Assembly (NCBI GenBank): GCA_948907985.1
Contig: CAQWMM010000056.1
Span: 1-11,025, forward strand
Length of the DNA stretch: 11,025 nt
From: an uncultured Bacillota bacterium
Lineage (GTDB): Bacteria; Bacillota; Dehalobacteriia; UBA4068; UBA4997
Direction of reading: 5' to 3'
Shown: positions 6,827 to 11,025 of the stretch, piece by piece
Numbering within the stretch: position 1 is the stretch's first letter
How the letters are laid out: every line of letters begins with the position of its first letter
Made by a program: the position numbers and the translations under genes
The notes under the pieces: model-generated
Database searches by the model: none
What the model was told of the DNA's origin: nothing
The model's input: the letters and a program-made list of their open reading frames with translations, nothing else

Positions 6827-8530
6827 ATGAGATATATTAGAATTGGTGATTTGCTGGTTAAAAGCGGCGCGATCAGCCAGGCGCAGCTGGAGCAGGCCCT
6901 GGCCTTGCAGGCAGAAAGCGGCGAGCGTCTGGGCGAAGTTTTGCAAAAGCACGGCTTTATTACTGAAAAGCAGTTAATTGACACCCTGATGAACCAGCTG
7001 GGCGTGGAGTTTATTGACCTGAACGCTTATTCGCTGCCGCCGGAAATGGCCCAGCTTTTGCCTAAAAGCATTGCCAAAAAACATATGGTGGTGCCTATTC
7101 AGGCCAGCCGGACGGATGTTCACCTGGCGATGGCCGATCCGCTGAACTTTGTGGCGATTGAAGAGGTGCAGGCTGTAACCCGGCGGCGGGTGGTGCCCTA
7201 TATTGCGGCCTCAGCCGCGGTGGAACGCGCGGTGCAGAACTTATACAGCAATCAGGGCGCGATGCGCGCCATTGAGGATATGCAGCGTGATTTGCTGGGC
7301 AGCCAGTATCCCGGGGTTTCCGCCGCCCAGTCGGTGGCGGTTGACGAGGAATCCGCGGCGGCTGACGCGGCCCCGGCTATCCGGCTGGTAAACTCAATTA
7401 TCGAACGCGCCTGCACAGAGCAGGCCAGCGATATTCACTTAGAGCCGGGCGAGGCCAATATGAATATCCGAATGCGCATTGACGGCAGCCTGCGCCCGAT
7501 TATCACTGTGCCCGGCGAGTTGCAGGCCGCGGTGATCTCGCGCTTGAAGATTATGGCGCGGCTGGATATTGCCCAGAAGAATCTGCCCCAGGACGGCCAC
7601 GCTAACGTTACCGCCCGGCAGGAAGCGCTGGACTTGCGTATTTCCACCCTGCCCACGATTTATGGCGAAAAAATGGTTGTTCGCCTGCTGCGCAAAACGC
7701 CGGAGCTGGCCACCCTTGACGGTATTGGTCTGGCGGGAGAAAACCGGCGGCGTTTCTGCCGGCTGGTGGATAATACCACCGAGGGGGTTATTCTGCTGGT
7801 GGGGCCAACCGGCAGCGGCAAAACCTCCACTTTATACACGATTATTGACCGCCTGAGCAGCGACGAAGTTAATCTGGTTTCGCTGGAGGATCCGGTGGAA
7901 TATCACATTGACGGCATTTGTCAGGTGCAGATTAATGAAAAGGCCGGCCTGACTTTTGCCAGCGTATTGCGTTCCGTTTTGCGGCAGGACCCCGATATTA
8001 TTGCCGTGGGCGAAATCCGTGACGGCGAAACCGCCGAAATTGCTATGCGCGCCGCGATGACCGGCCATTTGGTGCTTTCCACCATTCATACCAACAGTGC
8101 GGTTTCATCTATGGACCGACTGCTGGATATTGGCGTAGAGCCATATTTGATTGCCGGGGCGGTTAAGGGCATTATCAGCCAGCGGCTGCTGCGGCGGATT
8201 TGCCCCAACTGCCGCCAGAGCTATACGCCCAGCGCGGAGGAGATGGCCCTGCTGGGGTTGGAGGGCCGGCCGGAGGGCTATACTTTTTATCGGGGAGCGG
8301 GCTGTTCGGAGTGTTTCAACACCGGTTACCGTGGCCGGATTGGCGCTTTTGAGATTTTGCCAATTACGCCGGATATCCGCCGGGCGATTCATGCCCGCTC
8401 GCTGCGGGAAATGGAGCAGGCCATAGCGGCCTCGGGCTTTCAACCGATTATGGCAAACTGCCGGGAGCTGGTTTTGCAAGGTATAACCTCGCCGGCGGAG
8501 GTGCACAGAGTTTTGGGCAGCGAACATTAA
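6827..8530 (+). CDS. pilB: PilB-type pilus extension ATPase with MshEN c-di-GMP-binding domain
   Basis: This is a hexameric cytoplasmic ATPase that drives pilin polymerisation through PilC. The protein has 567 aa, normal for PilB/GspE. Residues 1 to about 150 form an MshEN (T2SSE_N) domain with two 24-residue motifs: R5, G7, G14, L21, L25, Q28 and R34, G36, G43, L50, L54, Q57, separated by a 5-residue spacer. This is the arrangement known to bind cyclic di-GMP in MshE. The catalytic part has an Asp-box region (SDIHLEP), Walker A GPTGSGKT at 326-333 (K332), a Walker B region DPDIIAVGEIRD at 388-399 with E396, and a His box around H414 and H421. A zinc tetracysteine C459-x2-C462 and C493-x2-C496 is typical of extension ATPases and absent from PilT. 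All key residues are present, so it should be active. Membership of GspE (type II secretion) is less likely because pilT follows. Confidence 0.95.
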   Translation: MRYIRIGDLLVKSGAISQAQLEQALALQAESGERLGEVLQKHGFITEKQLIDTLMNQLGVEFIDLNAYSLPPEMAQLLPKSIAKKHMVVPIQASRTDVHLAMADPLNFVAIEEVQAVTRRRVVPYIAASAAVERAVQNLYSNQGAMRAIEDMQRDLLGSQYPGVSAAQSVAVDEESAAADAAPAIRLVNSIIERACTEQASDIHLEPGEANMNIRMRIDGSLRPIITVPGELQAAVISRLKIMARLDIAQKNLPQDGHANVTARQEALDLRISTLPTIYGEKMVVRLLRKTPELATLDGIGLAGENRRRFCRLVDNTTEGVILLVGPTGSGKTSTLYTIIDRLSSDEVNLVSLEDPVEYHIDGICQVQINEKAGLTFASVLRSVLRQDPDIIAVGEIRDGETAEIAMRAAMTGHLVLSTIHTNSAVSSMDRLLDIGVEPYLIAGAVKGIISQRLLRRICPNCRQSYTPSAEEMALLGLEGRPEGYTFYRGAGCSECFNTGYRGRIGAFEILPITPDIRRAIHARSLREMEQAIAASGFQPIMANCRELVLQGITSPAEVHRVLGSEH

Positions 8531-8540
8531 AATTTTGAGT

Positions 8541-8661
8541 CGCCCTCTCCGGCTTATCCAGTCTTGCTGGATAAGCCACCTCTCCCAAAGGGAGAGGCAT
8601 GGCTCCCCCTCTGGGGGAGCTGGCAGCGATGAGCGATAGGGAAGCGCTGACTGAGAGGGCG
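8541..8661 (+). repeat. MITE-like palindromic element with multiple hairpins between pilB and pilT
   Basis: The 121-bp element is bounded by a perfect 9-bp terminal inverted repeat, CGCCCTCTC (8541-8549) and GAGAGGGCG (8653-8661). Inside are three perfect hairpins. GGCTTATCCAG/CTGGATAAGCC (8551-8561, 8567-8577) has an 11-bp stem and 5-nt loop. CCTCTCCC/GGGAGAGG (8579-8586, 8590-8597) has an 8-bp stem and 3-nt loop. GCTCCCCC/GGGGGAGC (8602-8609, 8613-8620) has an 8-bp stem and 3-nt loop. A weaker CAGCG/CGCTG pairing (8624-8628, 8645-8649) follows. It encodes no protein and I see no clear target-site duplication. The layout fits a non-autonomous, dispersed palindromic repeat; I recall similar units in Bacillota genomes but could not check. 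As RNA it would be highly structured in the pilB-pilT leader. No U-tract follows any stem, so it is not a standard intrinsic terminator. Confidence 0.8.
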
Positions 8662-8675
8662 TGTAAATCTAACTT

Positions 8676-8680
8676 GGAGG
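8676..8680 (+). promoter_or_regulatory. Ribosome binding site GGAGG of pilT
   Basis: GGAGG lies 7 nt before ATG 8688 and just outside the palindromic element, so pilT translation initiation is not buried in its hairpins. Confidence 0.85.
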
Positions 8681-8687
8681 ATATATA

Positions 8688-9773
8688 ATGGAAGTTAACG
8701 ATTTGATTATTAAAGCGTTGCAGGACGGCGCGTCGGATATCCATTTGGTTTGCGGCCTGGCCCCGCGCTATCGTCTGGACGGCGCGATTCGGGAGATGGG
8801 CGGCCAGATTTTGAACGCCACCCAGTGCGCGGACTATGCCCGGGAGCTGGCCGGCAGCGACGCGGATTTTGCCCGTGCCGAGGCGGTGGGCGAGGCCGAC
8901 TTGGCGGTTACGGTGGCCGGGGTGCGCTGCCGTATCAACCTGTTTAAGCAGCAGGGGGCCTGGTCGGCGGCGATTCGCCTGTTGAGCGAGCGAATCCCGG
9001 AGCTGGCGGAGCTGGGGCTGCCGGCGGTGGTGCAGGAGTTTGCGGCATACAGCCAGGGGCTGGTGTTGATTACCGGTGAAACCGGCTCCGGCAAATCCAC
9101 CACGCTGGCCGCGCTGTTAAACCGGATTAATCAGAATGAGGCCAAGCATATTTTGACGCTGGAGGACCCGATTGAGTATGTTTATACCCCGGCGCAGTGC
9201 GTAATCAATCAGCGCGAGATTGGCCGCGACACCAAAAGTTTTGCCGCCGGTCTGCGCGCCGCCCTGCGCGAAGATCCCGATGTGATTCTGGTGGGCGAGA
9301 TGCGCGACCTGGAAACGATTGAAACCGCCCTGACGGCGGCGGAAACCGGCCACCTGGTTTTCGGCACGGTGCATACCAATTCGGCGGCGGACAGTATCGA
9401 CAGGATTGTGGACGTCTTCCCGGCGGAGCGGCAGCAGCAAATTCGGCTGCAATTATCAATGTCTTTAAAAGCGGTGTTGAGCCAACAGCTTTTGCCCAAA
9501 CAGGGCGGCGGCCGGGTTTTGGCCTGCGAGGTTATGAAAACCGACGGCGCAATCCGCAACCTGATCCGCGAGGGCAAAACGCCGCAGATTGCCAACAGTA
9601 TCCAAACCAGCGGCAACGCGGGCAATATATTAATGGATAAGGCGCTGCTTAACCTGTTGAACAGCGGGGTTATCAGCAAAAAAACCTATGATTCCGCCCT
9701 GCGCAATCCTAACCAGAACACCGCCCAGGCCGGGGCAGGGCCGGGCGGCAGAGCGCCGGGCTTTAAGAGATAA
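8688..9773 (+). CDS. pilT: PilT-type pilus retraction ATPase
   Basis: PilT is the hexameric ATPase that depolymerises type IV pili, powering twitching and retraction of bound cargo. The protein has 361 aa, normal for the family. The N-terminal PAS-like part has GASDIHL and YRLDG. Walker A is GETGSGKS at 130-137 (K136); most PilT proteins have Pro where Glu131 stands. The acidic EDPIEY box follows. The Walker B region EDPDVILVGEMRD spans 195-207 (catalytic E204), and the His-box is TGHLVFGTVHTNSA. The retraction-specific AIRNLIRE motif is intact at 288-295, separating it from PilB and supporting PilT over PilU. The tetracysteine of PilB is absent, as expected. The last 20 or so residues are Gly/Pro/Ala-rich and probably disordered. 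It is separated from pilB by the 121-bp palindromic element and from pilC by 25 bp. Confidence 0.95.
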   Translation: MEVNDLIIKALQDGASDIHLVCGLAPRYRLDGAIREMGGQILNATQCADYARELAGSDADFARAEAVGEADLAVTVAGVRCRINLFKQQGAWSAAIRLLSERIPELAELGLPAVVQEFAAYSQGLVLITGETGSGKSTTLAALLNRINQNEAKHILTLEDPIEYVYTPAQCVINQREIGRDTKSFAAGLRAALREDPDVILVGEMRDLETIETALTAAETGHLVFGTVHTNSAADSIDRIVDVFPAERQQQIRLQLSMSLKAVLSQQLLPKQGGGRVLACEVMKTDGAIRNLIREGKTPQIANSIQTSGNAGNILMDKALLNLLNSGVISKKTYDSALRNPNQNTAQAGAGPGGRAPGFKR

Positions 9774-9783
9774 GTCTTTTCGC

Positions 9784-9788
9784 GGGAG
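9784..9788 (+). promoter_or_regulatory. Ribosome binding site GGGAG of pilC
   Basis: GGGAG lies 10 nt before ATG 9799, within the 25-bp pilT-pilC gap. The spacing is slightly long but acceptable. Confidence 0.6.
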
Positions 9789-9798
9789 TTGAAATTTT

Positions 9799-11007
9799 AT
9801 GCCTAGTTATAAATATGAGGGGCTTTATGCCAACGGCGAAAAGGTGGAGGGCGTGGTGGAAGCCGTCAGCAAAATTGAGGCGGTGGCACAGATTCGGCAA
9901 AACTGCGACGTGGTCTTAAGCCTGAAAGAAGTACCAAAAATCGGCCGGGCCGATCCGCTGGCGCGCTTTCAGAAAATCAGCGCAAAAAGTCTGGCGCTGA
10001 CCTGCCAGCAGTTTGCAATCATCCTGAAAGCCGGGCTGCCGCTGGTGCAGACGGTGGAGCTGGTATCCGGCCAGGCCGAGGATAAGGCGCTGGTTAAGCT
10101 TTTGCAGCAGGTGGCGGAAGACGTGGGCAACGGCTGGAGCCTAAGTTATAGCTTTGCGGAGCGCGGCGGCAGAACCTTGCCGGTAACTTTTTATGAAACG
10201 GTGCGCGCCGGTGAGGAATCCGGCGACTTGCTGGCGGCGTTCAGCCGCCTGACCGTGTACTTTGAGCGGCTGAACAAAACGCGCGAAAGCGTTTTAAGCG
10301 CGCTGACTTATCCCAGCTTTGTAATGCTGGTGGCGGTGGTGGTTATCGGTATTATCATGGGCTATGCGGTGCCCACCTTTACGGGAATGTTTGAAAGTAT
10401 GAATATTGATTTGCCCTGGGTTACCAAAGCCCTGATTGGTTTATCCAACTTCTGCCAGCATTATTTTTTGTTTTTTGTGTTGGGGCTGGCGCTGGCGATT
10501 GCGGGAGTGTTCGCTTATGGCCTGACGGAGCAGGGCGGCAAAAATATGGCGCGTTTGCAGCTGAAGACGCCGATTTTTGGCAACATCGTCCGGATGTCCG
10601 GAGTCAGCCAGTTTGCCCACACCATGGTTACGCTTTTGCAGGCGGGCATGCCGATTTTGCAGGCTATTGAGGTATCCGGCCGAACGGTGAGCAACGGGTG
10701 TATCGCCGATGAGATTTTAAGCACGCTGCCAGGTGTGGAGGGCGGCAAAAGCCTGGGCGAATGTTTGAGCTATACCCAGGAACTGCCGGCTATGCTGGTG
10801 CAGTTGACGGCGGTGGGCGAGGCCACCGGCTCGATGGAAGATACGCTAAAAGTTTTGGCGGAATATTACGACAGCGAGGTTGATTTGCGTACCAAGCGGG
10901 CTTTGGCGCTGCTGGAACCCTCGATTATCGTAGTTTTGGCAATATTTGTGGTGTTTGTGCTTATGGCTGTTTATCTGCCAATGTTCAGTATGTATTCGAG
11001 CATTTAA
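9799..11007 (+). CDS. pilC: PilC-type inner-membrane platform protein
   Basis: PilC (T2SSF/GspF family) is the inner-membrane platform on which PilB and PilT act to add or remove pilins. The protein has 402 aa, typical of the family. Two homologous T2SSF cytoplasmic domains are visible. The first begins around QFAIILKAGLPLVQTVELV and carries RAGEESGDL; the second begins around QFAHTMVTLLQAGMPILQAI and carries AVGEATGSMEDTL. Three membrane helices are predicted by eye at about residues 174-195, 222-241 and 375-397, the usual three-helix layout. The short N-terminal extension (YKYEGLYANGEKVEG) is also standard. The order pilB-pilT-pilC matches T4P loci rather than type II secretion operons. No truncation or missing element is seen. 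Confidence 0.95.
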   Translation: MPSYKYEGLYANGEKVEGVVEAVSKIEAVAQIRQNCDVVLSLKEVPKIGRADPLARFQKISAKSLALTCQQFAIILKAGLPLVQTVELVSGQAEDKALVKLLQQVAEDVGNGWSLSYSFAERGGRTLPVTFYETVRAGEESGDLLAAFSRLTVYFERLNKTRESVLSALTYPSFVMLVAVVVIGIIMGYAVPTFTGMFESMNIDLPWVTKALIGLSNFCQHYFLFFVLGLALAIAGVFAYGLTEQGGKNMARLQLKTPIFGNIVRMSGVSQFAHTMVTLLQAGMPILQAIEVSGRTVSNGCIADEILSTLPGVEGGKSLGECLSYTQELPAMLVQLTAVGEATGSMEDTLKVLAEYYDSEVDLRTKRALALLEPSIIVVLAIFVVFVLMAVYLPMFSMYSSI

Positions 11008-11025
11008 GGCGGCGCGCCCCCACCA
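11008..11025 (+). other. Start of the intergenic region after pilC
   Basis: Only 18 bp are visible. They contain the 8-bp palindrome GGCGCGCC (11011-11018) followed by CCCACCA. This could be the beginning of a structured or repeat element, but it is too short to assign. Confidence 0.3.

Noticed and set aside
8541..8661. Intrinsic terminator between pilB and pilT
   Set aside because: The stems are strong but none is followed by a run of T, and three stems within terminal inverted repeats fit a dispersed repeat better. Partial attenuation remains possible.
8676..8690. TATAAT-like -10 box (8684-8689) upstream of pilT
   Set aside because: It overlaps the ATG start codon and leaves no room for a leader and ribosome site. 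It is explained by the A/T-rich spacer after GGAGG.
8448..8744. Minus-strand open frame across the palindromic element
   Set aside because: It runs through the hairpins and the ends of pilB and pilT. Reading frames through such elements commonly stay open without being genes, and no start context was found.
6827..11007. Type II secretion (GspE/GspF) operon rather than type IV pilus
   Set aside because: A PilT with the retraction motif AIRNLIRE lies between the PilB-like and PilC-like genes, which is specific to retractile T4P. No Gsp secretin or GspC/L/M-like gene is visible.

Overview
The window is one co-directional (+ strand) block of a type IV pilus (T4P) locus. It contains the 3' part of a giant surface protein gene, three short genes for pilin-like membrane proteins, and the inner-membrane motor set pilB, pilT and pilC. 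No RNA genes, CRISPR array or complete insertion sequence were seen. The only sizeable non-coding stretch, 157 bp between pilB and pilT, is mostly filled by a small palindromic repeat element.

Layout: (1) 1-5138, an open frame that enters from upstream and encodes at least 1710 residues of a GLUG-motif, adhesin-like protein. It is built from tandem modules and ends in an Ig-like region. (2) 5153-5923, a 256-aa single-pass, PilX/GspK-like pilin-like protein. (3) 5920-6255, a 111-aa prepilin. (4) 6287-6808, a 173-aa prepilin. (5) 6827-8530, PilB, the extension ATPase, with an apparently intact N-terminal c-di-GMP-binding MshEN domain. (6) 8541-8661, a 121-bp multi-hairpin MITE-like element. (7) 8688-9773, PilT, the retraction ATPase. 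(8) 9799-11007, PilC, the platform protein. The last 18 bp are non-coding.

How the genes fit together: PilB and PilT are opposing cytoplasmic ATPases that act through PilC to polymerise and depolymerise a pilus. The small pilin-like proteins are likely minor pilins that prime the fibre or cap its tip. The giant protein is co-oriented and its stop lies only 14 bp before the chosen start of the first pilin-like gene, so it is a good candidate for the adhesin that the pilus carries or exports. This last point is inference. The major pilin, prepilin peptidase and PilMNO/PilQ-type assembly genes are not in the window and would be expected nearby.

Organism: a mid-GC bacterium, most likely Bacillota (Firmicutes), possibly a gut Clostridia or Negativicutes member. 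The reasons are the strong AGGAGG-type ribosome binding sites, the prepilin junction G|ETLVE, the GLUG/Ig-like surface protein, and a palindromic repeat resembling the CCTCTCCC/GGGAGAGG elements I recall from such genomes. The taxonomic call is moderate to weak. The most interesting points are the GLUG adhesin-minor pilin coupling, the precise twin c-di-GMP motif in PilB, and the structured element placed exactly between the extension and retraction ATPase genes.
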